DNA of 64,000 nucleotides, taken from contig JARYHS010009186.1 in the NCBI GenBank assembly GCA_031002005.1, positions 184,228,437 through 184,292,436 of the forward strand, written 5' to 3'. Position 1 is the stretch's first letter. Each line of letters begins with the position of its first letter. Origin of the DNA: Vandiemenella viatica. Its lineage: Eukaryota > Arthropoda > Insecta > Orthoptera > Morabidae. Positions 1 to 12,500 of the stretch are shown piece by piece. The notes beneath the pieces were generated by a model. That model worked only from the letters and a program-made list of their open reading frames with translations. It made no database searches and was not told where the DNA came from. The position numbers and the translations under genes were made by a program.

Positions 1-2881
1 AATCTTTTCCTCATATTTTTATTTCTTATACTATATTGTTCTTCTTTGTGACGTTTTCTATGCCTTTCACGAACATCATATCTGCTGTATAAAATCTTCT
101 AAGGCTTTCCACCGAGGTAGAGCGTCAATGTAGGGCGACGTTTCGAAGTCTGCCTCCGGCTCCATCTTCCGGCAAAGTGTCGGATTCCTGGAAGCGTCCA
201 CGCTTTAAAGGGGCTTTGTTTGCCAGGTGACGTAAGTCACATGTGTCGGGGCCAATCAGTGCCCCTACCACGCCGCCTGCCCCACTACCCGGCCGTCCCA
301 CCAGATCCTTTCCTGCCCCACCATCTGTGCACTGTCTATATTTTCAGGAAAGAGAACCACCCTGTCCATTAAAGATTGTATCCATGAAGTGTCACTACCA
401 TTGATACAGATTCCATATTCATAAAATAATTATTGGAAATATTTCCTTCACAAGGTTATGGCCAAACAACTTTCAGGTCGTTCCCTCCTGCATCATAGTA
501 AAAAGGGAAAGAAAAAGAAAGAGATTTGCAAAAGCTTCTTTCATTATCTTTCCTATTGTTATGCATAAGCATGCTTTTCCATTACAACCCCACAAATTAA
601 AGTTCTGTCTATTCACATATTATCTTGTCATTTGCATTACCATTACGTTTACTGTGTTTCTGAACTTTCAGCAATGATTTCGTCCAATACGACACTGAGG
701 AAAACATTTGACCGTACACTTCCCTATCTAATTCCCCATTCTGTTCGCAACGAATTCGAGGATCTATCACCTATTCATAGAGTGAAGAATAGATCAAAAG
801 GTCCCCAGATCGATTTCCTGTCTCGGCGGGGATTTTGAAAGACGCTTAACCAACCTTTACCTCCGGCACAACTTGCTGTGTCATGTCAATCACACCAGAA
901 CGGTTTCGTGGTTCGGATTCCACATTAAACTGTAGGTCCTTCGTACTCGGTAGGATTACAGGGTTAGTTTAAAGGTACCCAGAACAGAGGCGCATGCGGG
1001 GCAAATAGAAACTCTGTTAAACCGGCAGCTGAACTACCCTTCGGGATCTCGTGGCAAACAATGGCCTTTGTTTTTTTACCTAACTTACATCTAGTTATCA
1101 TAGTTCTCGTAGATATTCTTTAGTTCTCTGGCGTAGCAAAACATATAAATTTGTATTCGTTGACTAATATTGGGAAATTATGTGTTAGGTTGTTTATTGG
1201 TATTTGTAATCACTGTTATCCTCACATTACTGTAATAGAAAAATCCTCTTGGGAAAAAAGGCATACTTGAAGTAACGTTTGCAAAACAATTTAAGACCTA
1301 AATTATTGGAAAATTGCGCTCCATTAATGGAAACAAATTAAGTTAATGCTCCTATAAATTTACTTATTAGACCTGTTTTGAATATCGTAACGGAAAAGAA
1401 TCGTTGCTGATAAAAAAAACCCTCACTACCATCCTTAAATTAATGTTATTACCAATCCTTCACACCATCCAAGTCGTTACAGAATTTAACAATTCTGGTT
1501 AACGGTATACGCTGATAAGCATTTGTTCACTTGAGATGTTGCACGAAGACAAAACTTTATGAGGCAATAACCACAGAAATAATTAGAATCAAATAATACG
1601 TGTAAAATAATATGTCGATAAACGACGACTTTAGCGTAAGGGTAAAAAAGTTAAGTTGGCTAGCCTGTAAGATGGATTGTGATATAATGGATATTGTTGA
1701 CCTTAACAAAGAGAATTGTATGGAGGCGTTTAGCATAGAAACAACAGTTAGTTGAGTCTGAGAAGTGAAGAATGATTCAGTTTAGTGCCTGAAGAAAACG
1801 ATAGGGATTTGTAAAATATTAAATAGTGTAAAATGGGAGACTTGTTATAAAGGCGAGGTAAGTTGTTTTAAAAACAACGACTCAATTTAACGAGCTGAGA
1901 GGATGCTATCATTCGTAATTTTTCGTTATAGCTAATCCAAGATCAAAACAGGCTATGATAAAAGCAGTTATTAAGTCATACTCTCGACAAATCAAGAATG
2001 GAATTAAATTAAAAAAGATTTTCCTCTGACAACATATATGTGTCGATCTGCTGAAGACCCAATTAAAAATAAGAAAATTAATTTTTTAATGTGGTTATTC
2101 TACATCTAGATCCTTAATCTGCAATTCACAAACATTGTGGGTGACACTGGGTGCTAAGCACAAAATCCTAAACCCGTGCATTCCAATGCCGAATAGCACG
2201 AGGAAAGAAGGAATACTTAAAAGCATCAGTACGGCACCTTATTTCTCGAATCCTATCCCTCTGGTCATTGCGACCTAAATAGGTTGTACCTATTATCAGT
2301 TTAACCTTTTCCCGTAAAGAATAAACATCTTTGAATTCCTTACATCACAGTTGAAACAAATATACTAGAACATAATTTCTGACAACACGAGGAAAACATT
2401 TGGGACTAAGCAATTATTTAAGTGTACATGCATTTAGAAAAATATTGTAGGATAATGTATACTATTTTTAAACTTTAATCTATACCAATACTAACATGAG
2501 GCTTAACTTTTTAAGAAACATTATAAGATGAAAATTAAACTCTGGAAATTTTCTATGTTTCTGTTTTGTAAAATATTAACACTAAAGAAGTAACAAGATA
2601 GTAATGGTTGGAAAAAACTCAAATCAAAGATAATGTAAGGTACTTGCCTTTACTGCAAAATCAATTTCCTTTTTTTACAACAACTAGGCTTGTGCTTTGG
2701 ACTTAAAATCTGGGCGTTAAATCATCAAAAAGCACTTCAAAATGTTACAATGCTGTTATTAGGCCTACTATATAATATTATTGAGCATAATCAGCATTAA
2801 TTTCGAGAAAAATGGTTCTCGTATTTTTTTCAATAGTTTCATGCAGAATTAAGCAATATGAAATGAAAAACATTATCTCAC
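1..2881. other. UGT-A intron 4 (partial), no gene
   Basis: This is intron 4 of UGT-A; exon 5 and later exons lie left of the window. The left edge aligns with UGT-B around 22.9 kb, about 1.1 kb from its exon 5, so UGT-A exon 5 is probably about 1 kb outside. About 760-1060 is an old tRNA-derived repeat whose counterpart in UGT-B is about 23690-23965 (GGTTCCAATCC, a box-B-like motif). About 100-330 is a more GC-rich stretch not matched in UGT-B. About 2099-2290 is a LINE tail, listed separately. The rest is AT-rich with no supported coding region. Confidence 0.6.
2099..2290 (-). mobile_element. LINE 3'-end fragment
   Basis: The stretch matches the 3' tail of the two longer LINE copies (about 30565-30780 and 46940-47150): shared landmarks are CTGCAATTCACAA, 'GTGGGTG..GGGTGCT.AGCAC', and 'ACGGCACCTTATTTCTC'. 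The aligned place in UGT-B (about 24255) lacks it, so this is a 5'-truncated insertion into UGT-A intron 4 made after the duplication, or lost from UGT-B. It has no coding capacity. Confidence 0.7.
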
Positions 2882-3341
2882 CTTTGGCAGAGGTTTGTTC
2901 TCCGTTTCTACGTGGAGGCCCGTTATCTCCACAATGGTTGGAAGTATTGGCCGAGGATAATCAGTGACGAAGTCACTGCATAAAATGAGAAGACTGTGAT
3001 TCCGTTCAGTCTGGAAGACCGATGGTGGCTCATCACCGAAATGTTTGCGCATCAGCAGCTCTTGGTCTGGAAGTGCTTGTAGGTTCCACACGTACATCCA
3101 GTAGAGGTGTAAGAATACGCTATAGAGTCTCTCCCAGAACGTCATGTGGTCTGAGAATCCAACCCAGACGTCTGGCAGGTATGCAGGGTTCTGCGTGTTT
3201 CCGAGGTGTTCGTAGACGGGTACCATGCCGGGTAGAGTGAGGAACCCGACAAGTGGTGGGGAACCCACCTTGTGCAACAGGCCGTAGAAGGACTGGTAAC
3301 CCAGCCACTCCAGCACAAACAGGTCAAATGTCTGGTTCTTC
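2882..3341 (-). CDS. UGT: UGT-A exon 4
   Basis: The exon is 460 nt. On the minus strand the acceptor AACAG precedes 3341, and the donor is CCAAAG|GTGAGA after 2882. The first base completes a split glycine codon from exon 3. The exon encodes residues about 125-278, from 'KNQTFDLFVLEWLGYQSFYG' to 'LPK', ending in phase 0. It covers the second half of the acceptor-binding domain, including 'GSPPLVGFLTLP' and 'HSLLILCSDFVTDYPRP'. It is closely similar to exon 4 of UGT-B and UGT-C (about 14 substitutions from UGT-C over about 150 residues). Confidence 0.93.
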
Positions 3342-6300
3342 CTGTTCAACAACAAATGACAACGAGTTACTGAAGGCGTGCCAATATCTGGGGATATTGT
3401 TGTCGTGCATAAAAACTTCAAAAGTGTTTGTAAAAAATAAATTAGTTTTATAGAACTATTTTAAATTTAGAAGTAACATTAAATCTACTAAAATTATTGT
3501 TGTAAAATGTGGAATACAAGGTAAGCGTTTGTTCACGTCTGGAAGCTGAAATTCCTTGAGACTTATATAATGGATATCTGTTTTGTACTTTTTTTATGTG
3601 ACCTGTATTAACTTTGAGTTTTAATAAACCAAGATTGTGTCACTGACAAGTGGACTTCAGACTTCAGTGAATATTTTCTCAAACACGGAATAAATTTCTC
3701 TTTACATCCTTGATTATTCATTTTGCTGTTCTTGTTCCTTTTGACCATGTTGTAGTGCATTTTTTGTTTGATATATAGCGACAATTTTATTTCTTCTACT
3801 AACAAATACTTATACGTTACACTTGACAATTGAGATAGTCTACATTTATGCGTCTTTCAGGTTTAATTTAAATACGTTTTTTACCTGTATAATCCAGAAA
3901 CTGGTTTGTACTTCTATGAAGTTTATTAAATGGAGGTTTCCTCAAATAATTAAAATCAGTTTTATAACTGAAAGTGATGCCGAGTTCTGTGCAAGTTATT
4001 TCTTTATCTCATATTGATATTGTGTACACGGGAACGTGTCTAAAACGGGTGAAAATTTTCTATGTAATAAAGAAAAAATAACTAAGATGCAAAGTTTGAT
4101 TTTACGAATAATAAATATAATACATATAATAATACAAGCAACTATACATGAAATTCTAATGGAATGAGTATATACCAGATTCAAAGATTAAATAATTCAT
4201 TCCTTTAAATCAAATTTATTATTTTATTTCTTGGCGGCCAATACCTATTATACCCATTGGCACTCTGAATTAGGAGTATATCCAAGAAATTAGTGTTTTT
4301 CTACGAATGCGCCGCCCCGTTTCGTGCAGTCATCAAGGTGATAGCTGGCTGGGACTGTTTCCAATCGCCGCCATAAATAAAAAATATACTCATCACACAG
4401 AACACAGTCGAACGTTTCGTAGAGAGATGGAAAAACAACACTCGCCATATAGAGTAAATTCTATGTAACTGACAAATCCTGTTCTATCGCGGGTAGGGCA
4501 AATGTCCTCCCGACCTCATAATCACAAACCGGACACCTGTGCATAGGATCCGAGGGGAAAGGCAAGTTTTAAAAAAAAAAAGTCTGCTTTTCGTAGACGC
4601 AACATAACGCATACGATCATTTGAAATCTATAACGTATTCGGTTTACGAGCTATGGGCTTACGACTGGCGGACAGACGTGGTAAAATAGGACCGGAGATT
4701 TGAGGGTTTGGGGGTGGGGGTGGGGGGGGAATATAACATGTTTACAGTTCTGTTTGTTAAATACTACTGGCAGATTAGGAGAGAAGTGTGGGAGTAAAGT
4801 AAAGATTAGTTTACTGCTTGAAGAGAAATTCCAATTAGCTATATACAATCCACGTGTCATTGACAAATACTGTTTATTGCTTAAGATTAGTCGAGCATTT
4901 CCCGTGGTCATCGGTCAACAAAATTTCAAGTATTTTCTATAAGTGAATTTTTTAACCCATCCTTAAGGCTGTTATTGTTAAGGTTCTTGTTACAAAGTGA
5001 CGTCTAAAAAGTTGACAAGAAGATCCAGTTCTGGGCCAGAAGCCCAGTAAGTACTCGAGTACAGAAAGCATCGTCTGTTTACGGCCTTGCAGCTTGTTTA
5101 ACAAGTACTGCTCGGTCCAAAATGAGCGACTCCTGAGAGATTTTGACTACAGATTCCAATCGTCTGTTATGACCTGCGAACCTCTCCGCTGCTACCAATG
5201 CGCCCTTTGTTGCATTTCAGCGACTCAGAGGTTTACTGATGCTCCTCCATGGAAGTACTAACACAGCATATACACCAGTGTCCAAAATTAAAGCAACAAA
5301 CCGCTATTTCTCCGTCCTGTGTCTAATTCACGATATAATCATATAAAATGTCAACAAATGTCTATACAATCATGTTCTGCATGGAAGGTGGCATTCTGGT
5401 CATCTTACAACAATGCCAACGATGACGTAAGACACCTATGAAACGGAGCAGTGATTGCTGGGTATTCCCACATCCACAATCGCTGTGCACACGTTCGCAG
5501 ACGGTACAGTATGGCACAGAGAAAACACCTACCAGACTCTTTGTGGTGGAGTGGCATAGGAAGAATTGAAGTAGGACAGTCTAAGTGGCTTAATGTGAAT
5601 CGTTCTGTTGTTTCTCGGATGTGATGACAGTTTATAGAGATCGAAACTGTATCCCGAAGACCAGGGCAGGGCCAACACGTGTGAAATCAGAAACAGAAGA
5701 CCGTCATTTGGCTATAAGGGCACGACGGTACCGCTTAAGTACTGCACGACAAGTGGAATCTGACCTCTCAACATCTACTGGAACAGTTGTATCAACGCAA
5801 ACAGTGTACACAAGGCTTTGGCAGAGTGGCTTTTACTGTTGGAGACCTGCTGTATGGGTACCCCTGGCGCGTATTCACAGAAGGCAACGTCTACCATGGA
5901 CGCGTCAACATGCCAACTGGATGTCAAGTGGGCCAATGTTATTTTCACAAATGAGTCCAAATTTGGTCTGGAGATTGATTCTCGATAGATTCGAATTTGA
6001 ATGGAATATGGAACATGATTTCGGGACCCAAAAACTGGGGAAAGAGACCGATATCAAGGTGGATCCCTAATGCTGTGGGTAAGGAGAATGGGCGTTATAC
6101 ACTCAACATGAGATTGATGACATCATTCACAGCATGCCCCACCGTTGACAGAGCCGAATTTCTTCCGGACTTGTGCAAATCCGTTAAGTTGAAACAAACG
6201 AAGAACATTTTTGTCTACCGTTATGCATGTTGCAGTTGTTTACGTTCTGTATTCTTTACATTGTTTCTACCTTACTATCACCTGTTTATACTGTTTTGTG

Positions 6301-9300
6301 GAAAAATAAACGCAACCTTACAAAATGTTCGTTTGTTTCTTTAATTTTGGACACCAGTGTATTTGACTTCACTCCGTGGTCAATAGAAATGGTCCGAAAT
6401 CGATTGAGATTAAGAGCAGCATGTGCTCATAACAGAGTTCTTATTTGTAAATTATGCCCAAAAATTAAGTTTGTATTTTCATAATTTGATATTTCAATAA
6501 ACTGTGATTATTAATTTATTTAGAAAAACCTACCACACGGTTATATTGATTTGTTTATATAAAGTCAACTGTATTCATATTCTCTATGAATAACACTCCA
6601 GCAAAAGAATCTGTAGCAGTTCCGTATATCTTCACCTGACTAAAAGTATTGGACATACTCCGTTTAATCTCAGTGATCAATATAATATGTAACTGACATC
6701 GGAATATCTTTCTCTGTATTTTCTAATGTAAAAGCTGTTTCAGTGTTGTGTGTCTCATGTAACACCGCCTGATTTTTCCGCTGGTTATTAGGGTATTGGC
6801 AAGGACTGGGAGGATTTTTTTGGTCATATCTTTCTCTGTACTATCCAACATACGATCCATATTAGAAATTCAAGCGTTTACTATTCCACCCACTGAATTC
6901 TAGCGTTTTACTATTCCACCCACTAATTTTTCCATTAAATTTATGCAAATTCTTTCCGGAGCAGTCCCAACGTGATTTCCGGATGGTTCTCTGCTCGAAA
7001 CGACTGAGTATTATGCACAGAGTAAATCTTGCAAAACTTTATTCTAGATAACTTAATTTTAGTGATACACTCTTTACGCGTTACTTGTGAAGCTTCCCAT
7101 TGCATGTTACATCTCAAGGTCATTGATGAATACACAATATGGTGCTCTGGATTATTACCACTTTGTTACCGCATTATAAAAGAATCAGGTGGTCTGTAAC
7201 GACTGAGTGAATTTAATTATAATCGTTCAGTGGTGAAAGTCTCATGCGCAGAAACAGCGCTCTTTACAATACATGTTTGTACAAATTCGTGTTTGGTTTG
7301 AGAGGCTAGCAATGTGAATGGGGATTTCCCCACGGAATGTTACAGTGTCGAATTGACCAGTCGGTTGGAGTCATGAAAACACATGCTGACAGCTAACTCC
7401 ACTGCCATAGGCTTCTAGTTGACGGAAGCTGTGACGCGCCTGACTAAGACAGCAAAACTAGGTGTCAAAATATTGTGTTTTTATCACTCCATCCTGCTGG
7501 ACATTCGCACTTACTGCATTGAAGTTAATTTATCTTACCCTGATATAGATATTACTCTAACATTAGATTGGTATCAATTAAATGTTGTTTAACACACGTT
7601 GTCCCCTCCCCCCCCTTTTCTGATCGATCCCAGAAGACGATACACCACCCACCCGTTACACAGGAATCCAGTGTGAAATCATAAGGGTGAGAGGGCTTCT
7701 CCCCTTTCTGTGCATTAGATCCGGAGTTATTAAATCCCTAGTTTTTTACCTGTTAGTGAATGTTTGGGTCACCATCTGTCTTCAAAATGTGTGACTATTT
7801 CTCTATATGATAAATGTTTATTTGCTTTCTTTTTGGTGAAATTTACAGGCGGAGTAGCTTTCCAGCCTTCACTTAGGTGATTGCGGGAAACCGCCCAAAA
7901 ACCGCAATCAGGACGGACAGTACTTGGAGACCAGGACTCGAACATGGTTCCGTTGTACCTTCCAGATCCAAAATGGTGGCGCCTTAGCGCTCAACCACAC
8001 TGCCGGGTCCTGTGATACATTAATAAACAAAGAAATTTCTGAAAGTCAGGCCCGTAAGAATTCCAACAGTGCTTTTGAAATTTTTCATTGCGGATCAGGC
8101 AATTTAGAACTTGTACAAGAAAGTTGAATAATTTTATGTATTTAATAAGCCGAAAGTTGTGGGTGAGCGAGATTTTGCCTCGCATTCGGGAGGACGCAGA
8201 TTCGAATCTCGTTCCGGGCATCCAGTTTTGTTTTTTCTATGGTTTCTCCATATCAATCCAGGTAACTGTCGGGATGCTTCCTGCAAAAGGCCATGGCCAA
8301 ATTCCTTCCCGTTTCCCGCCTTCAATGATCTTAACGTCGACGAGGCGTAGAGCCATTAAAAAGTATTTTAAGTAAGATCGTGATCATTTACTTACAAGAT
8401 TCTGTTCCAATTAAAAATGGAATACTTACCCGATGAACTCCTGCATGGAAGGCAAGTCTAAAACGGCACTGGAGACGGCAATCCAGAAATGCCTGGCTAT
8501 GTTTAGCTGCTCCACAGGCGATTTCTCTGCCCACTCCACAAAGTTGAATTGTCGTATCATCTTATACCCCGGCGAAATGTCTATCTCCGTGTAGTTCTCG
8601 TTGTCAAGCTGTAAATTAAACATAATCTGAAGACACAGAAAAGCAATGCACACTCGCTGTTTTGTCGTCACTAGCTGTCCTTTTATTCTTTTTTTATTGG
8701 TTTATTTAGTTATTAACTGCCACTGTCTTATATTTATTCCGACATTTCTGTATATGTTTGGGAAATTAGAAAAGGGATTAAAGATTTTGGAAGCTCCCAA
8801 ATCCCTCGAAACAGAGAAATGATTAAAAATATCCCAATATATTTCATTTTCGAATAGTTGTTAAACGATAACACTATCAATGGGAATACGTAAAACAGCT
8901 GGCCCTATTATTTATTTCCTTTTTTGTGGATGTACTTTTTTTACGTATTTGTTTTGGGGTCAGTAACACACATGTCATGATAATCTATGAAATGATGGTG
9001 AAACTACGAGGTTGTGACATAAGAAATACAATTCAAAATGTAACTATAAGGATTACATTTCTTATATTCAGCCATGGAATCTTCAAAAGAGGAAAATGTA
9101 CAAAGTGAACCATTGTAAGTTGTATAGCCAGCCTAAGCTCTGACATCATCAATCCTTTTTAATTATGCATATGTGATGCAAGGATGTTCAATTTCTTTGT
9201 ATGAAACAGGAACAGTAAATCAATCGTCTTTTACCTTCATTGGGTCGGAGGTAATCAGTGTGACTTGATGACCCCTGTCCAGTAGCGCCTTGGCTGTGTA

Positions 9301-9508
9301 GTGGAATGGCACCTGGTGACTTATAGACGGTGTCGGTGCTGCGATAAGGATTCTGTAAGATTGCGACTGTTCAGTCGTCAGCATCGCCAGAAACAGGCTT
9401 ATCAGCCATCGCGTAGAAGTCTGAAATTAGAATCAAATATATTATTTCTATAAGTTGTTTTTTGACACAATCCATTATCCGTTCATACTTAACTGAAATC
9501 AATGAATG

Positions 9509-9568
<60 letters not shown>

Positions 9569-12500
9569 GTTTAACGTCCCTTTTTAACAACGTGGTCTTT
9601 AGAGACGGGAAAGGATGGGGGCAAGGAATGGGAAGGAATTTGGCCATGGCCTTTTGAAGGAAGCATCCCGGCATTCACCTGGAGTGATTTGGGGAAACCA
9701 TGGAAAACCCAAATCTGGATGCCCGGACGGGGATTCGAACCGCCGTCCTCCCGAATGCGAGGCCAGAACGCTATCCGTTACACCACCGCGCTCGGTCAAT
9801 GAATGGGGTGTCATTTTAAAGCTTATGGTCTCCACTTTGGTCACATCATAAACTAAGAAAGCAATTTTTCGGAATTCGACCCTTAAAGGGCAAAAATGTC
9901 AATATTTCTAAAATGCTGTTTTTTGTGTTACAAGTTATTTATCTCCATGGATACCTATCTGAAATCGTTTAATGAAGTGTCATTTTAAGATTATGCTCTT
10001 CGCTTTGGTGACTTCATATATTAAGACAGGAATTTTTCGGAATTCGACCGTTAAAGGGCAAAAGTATCAATATTTCTGCAACGCGTTTTTGTGTCACGAA
10101 CTATTTATCTCCCTTCGTATCAAACCGATATAGATAAATGAGGTATCATATTAAAGATTAAGGTCACCGTCGTGGTCATATTATTTTTTATGACAGGAAT
10201 TTTTCATATTTCGACCCTTAAAGGGCAAAATGTCAATATTTCCAATATGCGTTTTTTTTTGTGTTTCGAGCCACTTATATCTCTGGGTATCTAATCGAAA
10301 CCGATAAATGAGGCAGCATTATGAATGTCTTTGGTGCATCATGTATAAACAAAGAATTTTTTTTTTTTTAATTCAACACGAAAAAGGAAAAAGTATTAAT
10401 GGTTCTAAAACGCATTTTTGTGTCACGAGCCATTTATCTACCTTCATATCTAACCGATATAGATAAATGAGGTATCATATTAAAGGTATAGGTCACCGTC
10501 GTGGTCATGTTATATTTTAAGAAAGGAATTTTTTGTAATTCGACCCTTAAAGGGCTAAATGCGGTTTTCGTGTCGAGCTATTTATCTCAGTAGATACCAA
10601 ACCGAAATCGATGGTTCTTCAAGGCATTTTTGACTCACGAGCCACTTATCTCCATTAATTTATAATCGAAATAGACAAATGAGGTATCATTCTAAAGATT
10701 AGGGTAACATCATGTTTTAAGAATAGATTCTTTTTTAATTTAACCCTAAAAGAGCAGAAATATCGGTATTCCTAAAGTGCGTTTTCTTGTGTCTCGAGTC
10801 ATTTATCTCCCTTGATAATTAAACAAAATTCATGAAAGAGGTACTACATTAAAGGTCTTCGGTTCAGTTACACCATATTTTCAGAAAGGAATTTTTAAAA
10901 ATTCGACCCTTAAAGGGCAAAAGTATTAGTATTTCTACAACTCATTTTTCTGTCGCAAGCCATGTATCTCCCTTGATTCCTAACCGAAATCGATAAATGA
11001 GATGTAGTTTTAAGTATTAAAGTATCCGCTTTTGCCACATCCCGTTTTAAGAAAGAACTTTCTCCAAATTCAACCCTTAAGGGTAAAAGTATCATCATTT
11101 CTAAAACTTTTTTTGCCTTGCTTGATGCCTAATCGAAATCGATAAATGAGGTATCCTTTTAAAGACAAACGTGTCCGCTTTGGTTATGTATTTTATTAAA
11201 GTAATTTTCTGAAATTCTACCCTTAAAGAGAACGTATTTTTTTTATTATTATTACGAGCCATTTATTTCCTTCGATACCTAACCGAAATCGGTAAATGAC
11301 ATATCGTTTTAAAGATTAAGGTCTCCAATTAGGTAAAATCATAAATTAAGAATAGATTTTCGGAATTTGATGCTTAAAGTGTTCGCGCGTATGAGATAGT
11401 TCACAGTTCAGTCCCTACACTGCAGCAGCAGATTTCACAGAGATGTCAGATTTTCGGATATTTTTTTTCTGTTACGGAAACAGTTTTGTTTTGCTTTCCA
11501 ATTCCAATGTAAACACTATTTTCGCACAGCAACACATATCACAGAGATGTTGGTATTTTATTTGCATTTTGTTCAGGTTGGTTGTATTCTGTTAAGGACG
11601 GTGACAGTTTTTCGTACATGCAGTGTGTTTTAAATTTTCCTAACTGTTTCGTATTATGTTGTAAATATTTCGAAGCGTACCTATTAAACTAAACATATAA
11701 ATATTTGGTACAAAAGTGCGGTTCTAGTTTTCATTATATTACAATTATTCATCGTATTTTACTCGTGAAATTTTCGCACGGTTCGTCTAGTATTTATATG
11801 GTATCGTATCTGCTTCCAGATTTTCTGCATACTCTTTGGAAAATATTTTAAGAACCTGAAGTTATATCGTTAAAAATTTCATCCAAGTAATCTATTATTT
11901 CTTTTAATATCTTTTAGAAGTTTTTAGCGTTTGCTTATAAGCTGTTACACTGTACCGTGTAATCTCAAAATGAAAGGATGTAAACATCAAAAATAAAATG
12001 ATCGCTTTCAATAAAGTTTGCCTACTGCGCTAATACAATTTTTATATTAGCTCATTCATATATTTTTACCTCTGAGTTAATAGTAATTTACTTAAATTTT
12101 AAGTAAAGTAAGTTACAAAACAGAGAAAAAAAATTTGTTTTCCGTAGACAACAAGGTAAATACTAGATTTTCTAACCGTAATATTTCATACCAAATATCT
12201 AATTCTATAGATATTGTTAACTCAGCTTTACCAATTTCCATGCTACTTTTTCTTGTATCGCTTCAGCAAGGCCTAGAAGTCGGTATTATGCACGCATATA
12301 AGGGAAATTTAAATATTAATAACTTGCATTATAAAATAGTTCCCATCAACTTTACAGCATAGTGGACGATCACGGGTTCTCATGAGCTTCGGTTGTGGTA
12401 TGGCTTACCGGGAGCTCAACGGTTAGAATTACTAATGATTAACTAAAAGGATCATACTATTTACTCTAAATAGTATGATCTACAGCAATGAATACTAAGC

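Larger units (their letters stand above)
3342..8429. other. UGT-A intron 3, repeat-rich
   Basis: About 3342-4000 and 6780-8350 align with UGT-B intron 3 (25361-25960 and 26600-29820). The stretch 4260-5270 has no match I can see in UGT-B and includes a G-rich run at about 4705-4730. A dead Tc1-like element sits at 5273-6359. About 7850-8015 holds an old tRNA-like repeat in reverse orientation, and 8150-8350 a forward SINE. I see no host gene here. Confidence 0.6.
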
